Origin: Gammaproteobacteria bacterium | GTDB lineage: Bacteria > Pseudomonadota > Gammaproteobacteria > Steroidobacterales > Rariloculaceae | Reading direction: 5' to 3' | NCBI GenBank assembly: GCA_016927175.1 | Contig: JAFGNC010000604.1 | Coordinates: forward strand, 1-15,326 | DNA length: 15,326 nucleotides | Shown: positions 6,599 to 14,633 of the stretch, piece after piece | Layout of the letters: each line of letters opens with the position of its first letter | How positions within the stretch are numbered: the first letter of the stretch is position 1 | Made by a program: the position numbers and the translations under genes | Notes under the pieces: generated by a model | The model's database searches: none | Told to the model about the DNA's origin: nothing | What the model saw: only the letters and a program-made list of their open reading frames with translations

Positions 6599-6630
6599 CA
6601 CATGTACCATTTGTGCCCATGGTACATGTG
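6599..6630. promoter_or_regulatory. Operator-like perfect palindrome upstream of the GntR gene
   Basis: CACATGTACCAT (6599-6610) and ATGGTACATGTG (6619-6630) are exact inverted repeats around an 8-bp spacer. On the minus strand the promoter-distal arm contains a -10-like TACCAT (6619-6624), with a -35-like TTGCAG at 6642-6647 and a 17-bp spacer. A dimeric GntR bound here would block its own promoter. The repeat is seen directly; the bound protein is inferred from position. Confidence 0.75.
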
Positions 6631-6647
6631 GCGCGCCTGCCCTGCAA
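6619..6647 (-). promoter_or_regulatory. Sigma-70-like promoter for the GntR operon
   Basis: TTGCAG (3/6 match to the -35 consensus) and TACCAT (4/6 match to the -10) are 17 bp apart on the minus strand. The match is modest, but the spacing is ideal and the overlap with the palindrome is what an autorepressed promoter should show. Confidence 0.45.
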
Positions 6648-6668
6648 GCCGCCTGCAGCCGACCCCGC

Positions 6669-7034
6669 TCAGCTCGGCTTGGAGGGGGGGCTCTCGACGA
6701 AGGTCCTGAGCCGCCCGATCGCTTCGTCCCATTGCGCCGAGATGATGTCGAGATAGCGGCGCACCTCGGCGAGACGCCGAGGCTCCAGCTCCCAGACCGT
6801 CTCGCGGCCGACTCGCTCGCCGCGAACGAGGCCTGCCTCTGACAGCGCGTGCAGGTGCTTCGTCACGGCCTGGCGCGTGACGCGCGAGCCTTCTGTCAGC
6901 CGCACGATGGATTGCGGGCCCGACCGGCACAGGCGAGTGACGATCCGCAGCCGCGTCTCGTCGCCGAGCGCCGCGAAGATCGAGGCGGCCTCGGCGACCT
7001 TTCGATCGACCCGCGAGCTTCGCGGGCTAGCCAT
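6669..7034 (-). CDS. ArsR-family winged-helix repressor
   Basis: The 121-residue protein has the ArsR fold. FAALGDETRLRIVTRLC (about 20-36) is the conserved N-terminal helix pair. The recognition helix region is VTRQAVTKHLHALSEAGLV (about 52-70), and the wing is GRETVWELEP. The cysteine-pair metal motif ELCVCDL of ArsR/SmtB sensors is absent and there is a single Cys, so it is probably not a classical metal sensor. Its start overlaps the end of the upstream SRPBCC gene by 8 bp, so the two are translationally coupled. ArsR-AHSA1 pairs are a common arrangement in which the repressor controls its own operon; the effector is usually unknown. The C-terminal tail (SPPSKPS) looks disordered. The twin palindromes upstream of the SRPBCC gene are its likely operators. 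Confidence 0.92.
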   Translation of the reverse strand: MASPRSSRVDRKVAEAASIFAALGDETRLRIVTRLCRSGPQSIVRLTEGSRVTRQAVTKHLHALSEAGLVRGERVGRETVWELEPRRLAEVRRYLDIISAQWDEAIGRLRTFVESPPSKPS

Positions 7035-7536
7035 CGCGCCCGGGCTGCTCCGTCGTCACGTATTTCTCGATCAGGCGGCTCTGAATTTCCCAGCCCTGCT
7101 CGTTGGACGCAAAAGCCTGCGCACGCTTCTCGAGCGGCACGGCATCGAAGCCGGACTCGGTGATCGTCAGCATGGTTCCTTCGGCCGCTTCCTCGAGGTC
7201 GAAAGTCACGAGCGTCATCGGCTCCTGCATCGGATCGCGATCGGCCTCGAGCTCGTAAGGGTGCCATCGAAAGGAGAGAAGACCCATGGGCTCGATGCGC
7301 TCGACGAGGATGACGAACTCCACGCCGGCGTAGGCTTCCTGGGATTTCGCGACCTCCGCGTCCATTTTCGTCGGCACCATCCTGCCCTTCAGCACTTCTC
7401 CCGCGACGAACTCGCCCTCGAACTCGACGCCGAACCACGTGCCGAATTGCCGCGCGTCGCTGATCGCCCGCCAGACACGCTCGCGGCTCGCCTTGAGCAG
7501 CACCCTCTTCTCGATTCGATCGGTGGTTTCGTTCAT
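7027..7536 (-). CDS. SRPBCC / AHSA1-type ligand-binding domain protein
   Basis: The protein has 169 residues from the ATG at 7536. The START/Bet v 1-like (AHSA1) fold is indicated by the N-terminal segment VLLKASRERVWRAISDARQF-x-x-WFG, the strands around VEFVILVERIEP and LLSFRWHPY, the TLVTFDLEEAAEGTMLTITE strand pair, and a long C-terminal helix (QGWEIQSRLIEKYV). Such proteins bind hydrophobic ligands or act as chaperone-like activators; the ligand here is unknown. AGGAGG lies about 6 nt before the ATG, so this start is preferred over the TTG at 7542. The gene is the first of a two-gene operon with arsR. The ribosome binding site is embedded in an operator-like palindrome, so repressor binding would be very close to the transcript start. 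Confidence 0.9.
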   Translation of the reverse strand: MNETTDRIEKRVLLKASRERVWRAISDARQFGTWFGVEFEGEFVAGEVLKGRMVPTKMDAEVAKSQEAYAGVEFVILVERIEPMGLLSFRWHPYELEADRDPMQEPMTLVTFDLEEAAEGTMLTITESGFDAVPLEKRAQAFASNEQGWEIQSRLIEKYVTTEQPGRDG

Positions 7537-7538
7537 TA

Positions 7539-7554
7539 GCAACCTCCTGGTTGC
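7539..7554. promoter_or_regulatory. Operator-like palindrome, proximal copy, containing the RBS
   Basis: GCAACC-TCCT-GGTTGC is an exact 6-4-6 inverted repeat. On the minus strand, the AGGAGG ribosome site of the SRPBCC gene is formed by the spacer and the adjacent arm. An identical-arm copy lies 46 bp away, and the ArsR repressor is the likely ligand. Confidence 0.7.
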
Positions 7555-7559
7555 CAGTT

Positions 7560-7588
7560 AGACTAGCGCGTCCGGCACTCATAGGCAA
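7560..7588 (-). promoter_or_regulatory. Promoter candidate for the SRPBCC-arsR operon
   Basis: On the minus strand a -35-like TTGCCT (7583-7588) and a -10-like TAGTCT (7560-7565) are exactly 17 bp apart. The -35 box overlaps the distal palindrome and the predicted start falls close to the proximal one, which is the geometry expected for repression. Box matches to consensus are modest (4/6 and 3/6). Confidence 0.5.
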
Positions 7589-7600
7589 CCCTACGGTTGC
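7585..7600. promoter_or_regulatory. Operator-like palindrome, distal copy
   Basis: GCAACC-CTAC-GGTTGC has arms identical to those of the copy at 7539-7554 and a different 4-bp spacer, as expected of a protein-binding site under selection. It overlaps the -35 candidate. A small AT-rich palindrome, GCTTTT-TG-AAAAGC (7599-7612), abuts it on the right. Confidence 0.7.
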
Positions 7601-7695
7601 TTTTTGAAAAGCATCGTATTTGCGGTGGCTGGACTTGCGATGCCGGTGCCGCCTCCCGTGGTCAGGAGAGAACCGGAAAGGGCCAGCGACCGGCG

Positions 7696-10600
7696 CTACG
7701 CCTCGCTCAGGAACGAAGCCAGCGTCAGCGCACCCGGCGCGCCGTTGCTGCCGTCCGGATCCGCGACGTCGTCCGACTGCGGCAGCACGCTCGTATCGGT
7801 CGGCCCGTGCCACAGCGGCGCGACCTTGCCGAGCCCGCCCTGCCGCAGCAGATCCGCGATCAGGTCGAATGCCGCGGCCGGCCGCTGCAGCCGCAGAAAG
7901 TCCGGCACGGGCAACCCGTCCGCATCCGTCGGCGCAATGCCCAGCTTCGCCGCCATCAGCAGCTGGCGCTGTGCGCGCACCTTGCGGCTGTAGCCGTCGG
8001 CGATGTCGCGGTCGAAGGACGCGATCGCGGCGCTGCCGTCGAACGTCATGCCGCGCCGGCGGAAATGCGTCGCGCCGGTCAGCGACCACACGTCGTCCAC
8101 GATGACCGTCGTGCTTCGCAGCGCGACGAAGCGGCCCGGGAATCCGCGCGGATGGAACGCGACGACGCGGCCGGGACCCGCGGCGTTCAGCATGTCGTAC
8201 GCTTCCTTGCGCTGCGCCATGGCGCGGCGGGCGAACGGCGCCGGCGCGAAATCGGTCTCGCGCGGCGTGCAGATCACGACCTTCAGATTCGGCTGCGAGG
8301 CGAGCCGCGCGGCGAGCCGCTCGACGAGGTCGATCTCGTGCGCGGCCGGAGAACCGCCCGGCCGCGCCGTGCGCGCGAAGCCGGCCGTCTCGATGTAGAC
8401 GAGCTCCTCGGCTTCGCCGACCGCGCGGGCCAGCGACCACAGCGCATCGCGCGCGCCGTGCTTCGAAAGAAAATACTCGCGCCGCACCTCGTTGATCAGG
8501 CGATCCTCGTTGCCGATCGTGATCGAGCCCGACGGCGACGGGATGCCGAGCGCCGCCGCGATCGCGTCGATCAGCTGATCGAGCGTGACGGGCGTGTCGG
8601 ATGCGAGCGGCGTCGTGTCCGGCAGCAGCGAAAGCTCCGGCGTCTCGGCGACGGCGGCGACGGTCTCGAGCAGCACGCCCGACGACGTGCCCCCCGGCGG
8701 CGGCGTATCGCCCGGCTCGGGCGGATTCATGTTGTCGCCGCCGCTCATGACGATCCAGCCGGGCGACGTCGACGTCGACGGACCGCCCGGCAGCGGCAGA
8801 ATCGGCTGCACGCGGCGGACCGCATGCCGCGCGAGGTCGTAGCCGAGCGCGCCGTTCACGCGCACGCCGCCCGAGTGCGTATCGGGCCCCGCGGGGTTGC
8901 CGGGGTTGCCGTCGCGGTGCGCGGCGGACGGCGTCTCGCGCGACCAGCGCGCGCCGGTCAGGAGCCCGTCCCACATGAGGCCGTCGTCGAGCGCGCCGGC
9001 GTCCTCGAGGCCGGTCACGACGATGGTCTCGTGCCGCCCCATCGTCGCGTGCCGCGGCCCCTGCCGCGGCTCCGTCTCCGAGCCGAGCGCGCGCACGATT
9101 TCGATCGGGTCGCTCAGGCCCCCGGCGGGCGACGTCGTGCGCGTCATGCCGAAAAGCGGCGCGGGCGCGATGCTCTTGACGGAGTCCGGCACCGCCGCCA
9201 TCGGGTCGGCGCCCGCGAAAGGATCCGCGGGCGCCGCGGCGGGCCCCGTGTCGATCGCGAGGCTGCGCGCGCCGTAAAGCCGCCGGCTGCCGCTGCGCGG
9301 CGTGACGACCAGGTCGAAAACCAGCGTGGCCGGCGAGGGCTTCGGGTCGCCGGGCGCGAGGTTCAGAGGATTGCGCACCAGGATCCGTGTCGGGCTGCCC
9401 GCGCTCGCGATCGCCGCGCCGCCGTCGCCGCGCAGGAACGACGGCGCCTCGCCGATCGACTCGATCAGCCGAAAGCTCTGCGAGTAGACGCGCACGGCCG
9501 CGCCGTCCGGCACCGTGTCCGCCGGCAGCTCGAGCACGACGTCGTTGTCGGCCGTCCAGGTCGCCGTGGCGCCGGCCACCGGCGACGGCGTTCCGGCCGC
9601 GAAGCCGGCGCCGGTGTCGGGCGCCGGGAACGCGGGCCAGTGCGCGGCAGCCCCCGGCGCCGGCGGCAGCGCGACGCCGGCGTCGATGACGGGGGACACG
9701 GCGAACAGCAGATTCGAGCCCGTCGCGCCGAACAGCCGATCGAGCACCTGACTCGCGTGCGCGAGCAGGTCAGGTCCGTCCACCGGATAGTCCACCGTGA
9801 CGTCGTCGCGCACCTGGGGCTTGAGGTCCGCCGGCATGTCGCCGTCCTCGGCCGGTATGCCGCGCACCTCCGACGTCGTCCGATTGCCGCGCAGATGCCA
9901 GTCGAGATCGACCGCGAACGCGCGAAAGAACTGCCGCGGCAGCGTGACGCCGCCCGGCAGCGCCGGCTGCGCCAGCGGACCCGCGCCCATGACGCCGCCC
10001 GTGGCCCAGCCGATGCGCAGCCGCGTCGCGGCGTTCGTGCCCGTGCCGGCCAATGTCTCGCCCGCGGCGAGCGGCACGAGCCCCGAGCCGTCCGGCGCGC
10101 CGGCCGCGCTGTCGCCGGCATCGCGCTTCTCGACACCGGGCCCGCCCGCCACGGCGGCGAACGCGCGGCCGTGCAGATCCGTCACGTGCGCCAGGACGCC
10201 GCTCGCAAGGCCCGCGATCGTCGCGACGCCGCCGGCGCCGGCGGTGCCCGTGCCGCCGTCGGTGAAATCGAGCGCCGGGAACGCCGCGATCAGGTCGGCG
10301 AACAGCGCCGCGACCGCGATCGGGTCGATGACGAGCCCGCGGTTGTCGTGAAAGCTCATCGGCTCGGTGCGCGGCAGCGTCTCACCGGGCTCGTAGGTCT
10401 GCGGCGACCGATCGGGCGCCGGCACCGCGCCGGCGAATACCAGCGTCTCCGGCACGAGGCGGTGGTGCGGCTGGCCGGCCGGCGCGTAACGGGCGCTGAA
10501 CAGGCTCTCGAGCCGCGCGACGGCCTGAGGATGCAGGCGATACGCCGCGACCGGCCCCGTGATCGGCGCGCCGGTGACGTCGCGGAACTCGGCGCCGTCA

Positions 10601-10800
10601 TCGAGATATTCCAGGATGCCGCGATACGGCGCCCGGGCGTTGCCCGACGGCGTCAGCCGCAGCGTCGCGGCGTCGAACGACGGCGTCGCGCTGCCCCACG
10701 TCGGCGACAGCCGCACCGTCGTCAGCCCGAGCGCGTCGAGACCCGAGTCCTGGAAGGCCTGCGCGGCGGCCGCGGGCGTCAGCGTGTAAACGTCGACCAT
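7696..10800 (-). CDS. 1034-residue protein with degenerate phospholipase-D-like C-terminal domain
   Basis: The overall family is not recognised. No signal peptide or membrane helix is evident. The first 700 or so residues are rich in Ala, Gly and Pro with apparent beta-strand stretches. The C-terminal part (about 760-960) resembles a PLD half-domain: a helix-strand start (ALWSLARAVGEAEELVYIET), a mid-region strand (LKVVICTPRE), then RSTTVIVDDVWSLTGATHF at 895-913. In true PLDs this last segment reads H-x-K-x4-D; here it is R895-S-T897-x4-D902, so the catalytic His and Lys are gone while Asp and the following Gly remain. No second HKD motif was found, so lipase or nuclease activity is unlikely; a binding or structural role is possible. 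The start follows the FN3-like gene by 12 nt with GGAG 8 nt before ATG, so the two form one operon. Confidence 0.85.
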   Translation of the reverse strand: MVDVYTLTPAAAAQAFQDSGLDALGLTTVRLSPTWGSATPSFDAATLRLTPSGNARAPYRGILEYLDDGAEFRDVTGAPITGPVAAYRLHPQAVARLESLFSARYAPAGQPHHRLVPETLVFAGAVPAPDRSPQTYEPGETLPRTEPMSFHDNRGLVIDPIAVAALFADLIAAFPALDFTDGGTGTAGAGGVATIAGLASGVLAHVTDLHGRAFAAVAGGPGVEKRDAGDSAAGAPDGSGLVPLAAGETLAGTGTNAATRLRIGWATGGVMGAGPLAQPALPGGVTLPRQFFRAFAVDLDWHLRGNRTTSEVRGIPAEDGDMPADLKPQVRDDVTVDYPVDGPDLLAHASQVLDRLFGATGSNLLFAVSPVIDAGVALPPAPGAAAHWPAFPAPDTGAGFAAGTPSPVAGATATWTADNDVVLELPADTVPDGAAVRVYSQSFRLIESIGEAPSFLRGDGGAAIASAGSPTRILVRNPLNLAPGDPKPSPATLVFDLVVTPRSGSRRLYGARSLAIDTGPAAAPADPFAGADPMAAVPDSVKSIAPAPLFGMTRTTSPAGGLSDPIEIVRALGSETEPRQGPRHATMGRHETIVVTGLEDAGALDDGLMWDGLLTGARWSRETPSAAHRDGNPGNPAGPDTHSGGVRVNGALGYDLARHAVRRVQPILPLPGGPSTSTSPGWIVMSGGDNMNPPEPGDTPPPGGTSSGVLLETVAAVAETPELSLLPDTTPLASDTPVTLDQLIDAIAAALGIPSPSGSITIGNEDRLINEVRREYFLSKHGARDALWSLARAVGEAEELVYIETAGFARTARPGGSPAAHEIDLVERLAARLASQPNLKVVICTPRETDFAPAPFARRAMAQRKEAYDMLNAAGPGRVVAFHPRGFPGRFVALRSTTVIVDDVWSLTGATHFRRRGMTFDGSAAIASFDRDIADGYSRKVRAQRQLLMAAKLGIAPTDADGLPVPDFLRLQRPAAAFDLIADLLRQGGLGKVAPLWHGPTDTSVLPQSDDVADPDGSNGAPGALTLASFLSEA

Positions 10801-10812
10801 GTTCGAGCTCCG

Positions 10813-13800
10813 TTACCCGCGCGCTGTAGCGCTGACCGTGCGGCCGTCGGGCGTGATGACGTCGACGGCGATCGAGCGGATCGGCTCGCGCGCGACGACG
10901 GTGATCGAGACCTTGTCCCCGAGCCGCTGCCGGCCGATCGAATACGTCTCGCTGCTCGGCTCTGTCGGGACGTCCGCGAGCGGGCTGAAGTAGACAAGGT
11001 CGTCCCCTTCGCGGCGGAACTGCGAGCGCGGGCGCGGGAGACCGAGGTCCGGAACCGGGCCCGGCCGCGGCCGGAACGGCGTCGGAATGCGGGGCTCGAA
11101 CGGCCGGGGTATCGGCCCGGGTATGGGCCGCGGGATCGGCCTCGGCGTCGGCCGCGGCATCGGAATCACCGGCCCCGGCACGCCCGTGGCCGGCGTCAGC
11201 GTGACCCGCAGCCGATACGGCTCCCCGCCGAAAGTCCCGTCCGGCGCGACGACGGTGAACGTATAGAACGTGCCGCGGCCCGAGATCGAGAACGACTCGA
11301 TCGGCGACAGCTCCGGCAGCGGCAGAATGGGCCCCGGCTCGATGCGGTAGTTCCGCTCGCTGCTGCGGCCGAGCGGATCGGTCAGCCGCACCGTGACGCT
11401 CGCCGCCTGCGCCGCATCCGCGCGCCGCACCAGCAGGCGATAGTTGCGGCCCGTGCCGTCCGGCACGCGCCATGCGCCCGAGCCCGATACCGGAGCGGCT
11501 TCGGCGGCTTCGTGCAGCGGCACGCTGTCGCGCAGCAGCGGCGCCGCGGCGCCGGGCACCGTGACCTCGACCGTCAGCGTGTGCGGCCCGACAGGCGTCG
11601 GCGGCACGGGCGCGTCGGCGCTGAAGTCGAACAGCACGTCGCCTTCGCCGCCGCCGGGCCACGACGGCACGAGCGGGCTCAACGGCGGCGGACCCGCCGG
11701 CGGGATCAGCACCGGCGAGGCCGGCGACGGCCGCGAACGGCCGCGCCGGACGCCGCGCGGCGGATCGTCCTCCGACCACGCGACGGCTCGATACCAGACG
11801 TAGTTCCAGGAGCCCGACGGCGCGTCGGTGCCGCGGACCTGCGCGATCCAGTCGTCCGGCGCCGTGCCCTCCCCGGCCACCGTCCACGGGCCGGTCGTAG
11901 CCGTCACGGTCGCGACGGCCGGTCCCATGCTGTCGAGCCGGCGCGCCGCGTCCGCGACGCGCGTCCGGTAGACGTCGATCCGTTTCGGCCGCGCGCCGGC
12001 CGTGCCGCGCGTGCCGATCCGAAGCTGCGCGGCGAAGCCGCCGCCGCTCTCGACGCGGGCGAGCTCGAGCATCGGCGGTGCGGGCTCGGCGATTTTCGGC
12101 GCGACGTACGCGATCAGCGACTCGTCCGCGTTCGGGCCGGACGGCCACGGGCCTTCCGCGCCGCCGGCGCTGAGCGGAATCACGACGTACAGATGAATGA
12201 CCTGCGAGCCGCGCGGCAGCGTCACGTCGAGGCTCGCGCCCGTCAGCAGCTCGCGGTTCACGCGCGTGAAATCGTTGCGGTCCGGGTTGCTCGTGAACGC
12301 GGCCTTCAGCGCGCCGAGCCGCGTGCTGAGCGGCGTACCGGGCGCAGCCGCCGGCAGAGCGCGGCTGCTCAGCATCTTGGTCTCGTTGCTCTCATACAGG
12401 ATATAGCCCTGCGCGCCCGGCACGGCCTGCCATGCGATGCGCGCATGGCACTGCCCGCTCGCGTCCGGCAGGCTCGCGAGCTGCACGATGTCGAGCACCT
12501 CGGTCGGGCGCGAGCGCGGGTCGGACGCGTACGCGACTCTCGGCACCGGCGTCCAGGCCCCGGTACGCCCCGGCGCGATCACCTCCTTGAGGCGCGCCTG
12601 CAGCGCGAGCCCGACGTGCGGCGTCGAAGCATAGTCGAGACTGAAGCCGGGGATCGTCAACCGATAACGGCGGCTCTGCGATTGCTGCGCCGCGCCCGGC
12701 GTCACTTCCGCGCCGCCCTGGGGGTCGAGGCACATCACGCTGCCGCCGGCGAGCGCCGGAACGTCGCCGGTGAACGTCATCGTCGCCGCCACGGCGGGGC
12801 CGCCGAGCGTCTTCTGCAGGCCGCTCGGGAAGCCCGCCGGCGGAGACTGATGGCGCGTCGCCGCCGCGAACAGCCGCCCGCGCAGGTCGATCTGTCGGAC
12901 CGAGCGCACGCGCCAGTCGACGACGATCTCGAGCGTCAGCTCCGCCGGGCAGACGGTGCCGCTGCCGGTGTCGGCCGGCCGCAGCTCGGCGTCGGCGATC
13001 TGCACGAGGTCCGGCTCCGGCTGCGTCGACGCGAATGCGTGCGTCGCCCACGGGCTCCAGACGCCGAAGATGTTCTGCGTCGCCGCGCCGTAGCGGGCGT
13101 TGACGTTGCCGGGATCGTTCGGGATCGGGTAGCCGCTGTCCGTCGCGCTCTGGCGCACGCGCTCGGGGTCGTCCGGGTTCGTCGTGTTGCCGATCGGCAT
13201 GTGGCCGCGGCCGCAGGGGCGGCGCTCGAGCAGCGGCGCGGCCGGCCCCGCGACCGCCGCGTCGTGCCGCGCCGCGACGAAGCTCGCGACGGAGCTGATG
13301 TTGTCGAGCGGCAGGCGCTCCCAGCTGAGGCGCACCGACGCGCGCCACGGCCGATCCGGCGCTTCCGGCTGATGGTGCGCCAGGAAGTCGAGCGCGAGGT
13401 CCCCCGGCGCCGGCGGCGGCACGACCTTGCGAGGCCGCGGAATCAACGCCGCGTACTCCTGCGGCTCCGAGCGGCCGTCGAGCCCGCGGGCCCACAGCCC
13501 CGTCACCATGTAGTCCCAGTCGCTGACATTCGGATCGTTGAACAGCGCGCGGTCGCCGAAATGCACGGCCGGCAGATCCTGGTACGGATAACCCGTGCCG
13601 AAGCCGAGCGCGACCGCCTGCAGCGGGTCCGTCGAGACGACGAGCTGCAGCAGCGCAACGGGCGAGACGACTGCCTTGCCGTCGTCGGCGGACAGCCGGT
13701 CGCCGCCGGGGTTCTCGGGCGGGTGAATCGTGTAGTCGCGCGTGAACGCGGCCTGCTCCGACGGCGCCTTGCGCATCGCTTCGTGCAGCACCGGCAGCAC

Positions 13801-14604
13801 GTCCGCCTCGGCATCCTTGATCAGCTGCTCAGCGGACGGCAGCTCCCACGCCGGCGCCTGCTCGCCGGTCGGGAAGTGCGGCCGCCAGCCGTAGGGATTC
13901 ACGCCGCGCTGATAACGCTGCGCGGCCGCCGTCGCCGCGTCCACCTCCGCGCCGACGAGCCCCTGCCTGATGCCGTGCCGCTGCGGCGCGAGATCCGCCC
14001 AGTCCGTCTCGTCGACCGGCAGCCCGACCGTCTCGATGAGCTGCCATTCCCCGACCGCATCCGCTTTCGACAGCGGCAGGCCGCGCAGGCCGAGCGCGGC
14101 GCTCGTGTTGATCAGCAACAGACCGGTGATCTGCGGCGCCTGAAACGTGAACGTGCGCTGGCCGTTCGCCGGCAGGTCGAAGCGGTGCACGCCGAGCATG
14201 CTTTCGAGCCCGATGCCGCCCGCGAGCGGAACGACCAGAACCGTCCTCGGCGTCGCATCCGCGCGCACTTCCGCCGTGACCGAGAAGTACGGCTCGCTGA
14301 ACTGGACGACGTGCCCGATCGGCGGCAGCGCGAACGTGGTTGCGGAGATCGTGGTCTCCTGCCCGAGCGGCACCGCCGGCCGGCGCCAGACCTTGAACGG
14401 CTCCGACGGCAGACCGATCGCCGGGTTCAGCTGCCAGCGCAGGAATACCGCGAGCGGCTTACGGCCGAAGTCGACGCTCGTGACGTTCGGGGCGCTGCTG
14501 CCCGGCGCGCGCCCGCCGGCCTCGTGCCCTGCCGCGATCGACGCGAGCGTCATCAGCGCGCCCTGCCCGCGAAAAAGTGTCTGATCGAAAATACGTCCCG
14601 CCAT
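10813..14604 (-). CDS. 1263-residue multidomain protein with FN3-like modules and Pro-rich repeat
   Basis: The family is not recognised. It starts MAGRIFDQTLFRGQG without a signal peptide, so any export would be non-classical or by a dedicated machine. FN3-like beta modules are suggested at about 395-470 (RASVRLSWERLP), 690-815 (HARIAWQAVPGAQGYILYES) and 845-965 (YVWYRAVAWSED, then RSRPSPASPV). Further beta-rich sequence leads to a Pro/Arg-rich segment at about 1142-1194 containing five 4-residue repeats of the form x-P-[RG]-P. A short conserved-looking beta domain ends the protein. The N-terminal 390 residues match nothing I can name. A GGAG ribosome site precedes the ATG, and the gene lies 29 nt after the partial upstream gene. 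Large multi-module proteins of this type often form structural or adhesive assemblies, but that is inference from architecture only. Confidence 0.8.
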   Translation of the reverse strand: MAGRIFDQTLFRGQGALMTLASIAAGHEAGGRAPGSSAPNVTSVDFGRKPLAVFLRWQLNPAIGLPSEPFKVWRRPAVPLGQETTISATTFALPPIGHVVQFSEPYFSVTAEVRADATPRTVLVVPLAGGIGLESMLGVHRFDLPANGQRTFTFQAPQITGLLLINTSAALGLRGLPLSKADAVGEWQLIETVGLPVDETDWADLAPQRHGIRQGLVGAEVDAATAAAQRYQRGVNPYGWRPHFPTGEQAPAWELPSAEQLIKDAEADVLPVLHEAMRKAPSEQAAFTRDYTIHPPENPGGDRLSADDGKAVVSPVALLQLVVSTDPLQAVALGFGTGYPYQDLPAVHFGDRALFNDPNVSDWDYMVTGLWARGLDGRSEPQEYAALIPRPRKVVPPPAPGDLALDFLAHHQPEAPDRPWRASVRLSWERLPLDNISSVASFVAARHDAAVAGPAAPLLERRPCGRGHMPIGNTTNPDDPERVRQSATDSGYPIPNDPGNVNARYGAATQNIFGVWSPWATHAFASTQPEPDLVQIADAELRPADTGSGTVCPAELTLEIVVDWRVRSVRQIDLRGRLFAAATRHQSPPAGFPSGLQKTLGGPAVAATMTFTGDVPALAGGSVMCLDPQGGAEVTPGAAQQSQSRRYRLTIPGFSLDYASTPHVGLALQARLKEVIAPGRTGAWTPVPRVAYASDPRSRPTEVLDIVQLASLPDASGQCHARIAWQAVPGAQGYILYESNETKMLSSRALPAAAPGTPLSTRLGALKAAFTSNPDRNDFTRVNRELLTGASLDVTLPRGSQVIHLYVVIPLSAGGAEGPWPSGPNADESLIAYVAPKIAEPAPPMLELARVESGGGFAAQLRIGTRGTAGARPKRIDVYRTRVADAARRLDSMGPAVATVTATTGPWTVAGEGTAPDDWIAQVRGTDAPSGSWNYVWYRAVAWSEDDPPRGVRRGRSRPSPASPVLIPPAGPPPLSPLVPSWPGGGEGDVLFDFSADAPVPPTPVGPHTLTVEVTVPGAAAPLLRDSVPLHEAAEAAPVSGSGAWRVPDGTGRNYRLLVRRADAAQAASVTVRLTDPLGRSSERNYRIEPGPILPLPELSPIESFSISGRGTFYTFTVVAPDGTFGGEPYRLRVTLTPATGVPGPVIPMPRPTPRPIPRPIPGPIPRPFEPRIPTPFRPRPGPVPDLGLPRPRSQFRREGDDLVYFSPLADVPTEPSSETYSIGRQRLGDKVSITVVAREPIRSIAVDVITPDGRTVSATARG
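11101..11160 (-). repeat. 12-bp tandem repeat encoding a Pro-rich linker
   Basis: Five consecutive degenerate 12-bp units (such as CGGCCGGGGTAT, CGGCCCGGGTAT and CGGCCGCGGCAT) fill these 60 bases exactly. On the coding (minus) strand each unit encodes x-P-[RG]-P with x being Met, Thr or Ile. The period of four codons preserves frame, so copy number could change without disrupting the gene. Confidence 0.8.
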
Positions 14605-14633
14605 GCTCGGCTCCGACCCTTCCTATTCTTTTT

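Noticed and set aside
6585..6647. Longer N terminus for the GntR regulator
   Set aside because: It would translate through the palindrome and promoter. The family domain begins just after the ATG at 6584.
8041..8103. Active phospholipase D or nuclease call
   Set aside because: The His and Lys of the HKD motif are replaced by Arg and Thr, and no second HKD motif is present.
6896..8974. 692-codon minus-strand frame spanning the SRPBCC gene and part of the PLD-like gene
   Set aside because: It is Arg/Ala-rich, out of frame with three better-supported genes, and crosses the promoter and operators at 7539-7600.
10598..12148. 516-codon minus-strand frame
   Set aside because: It crosses the junction of the two large operon genes in another frame and has an Arg/Ala-rich low-complexity composition.
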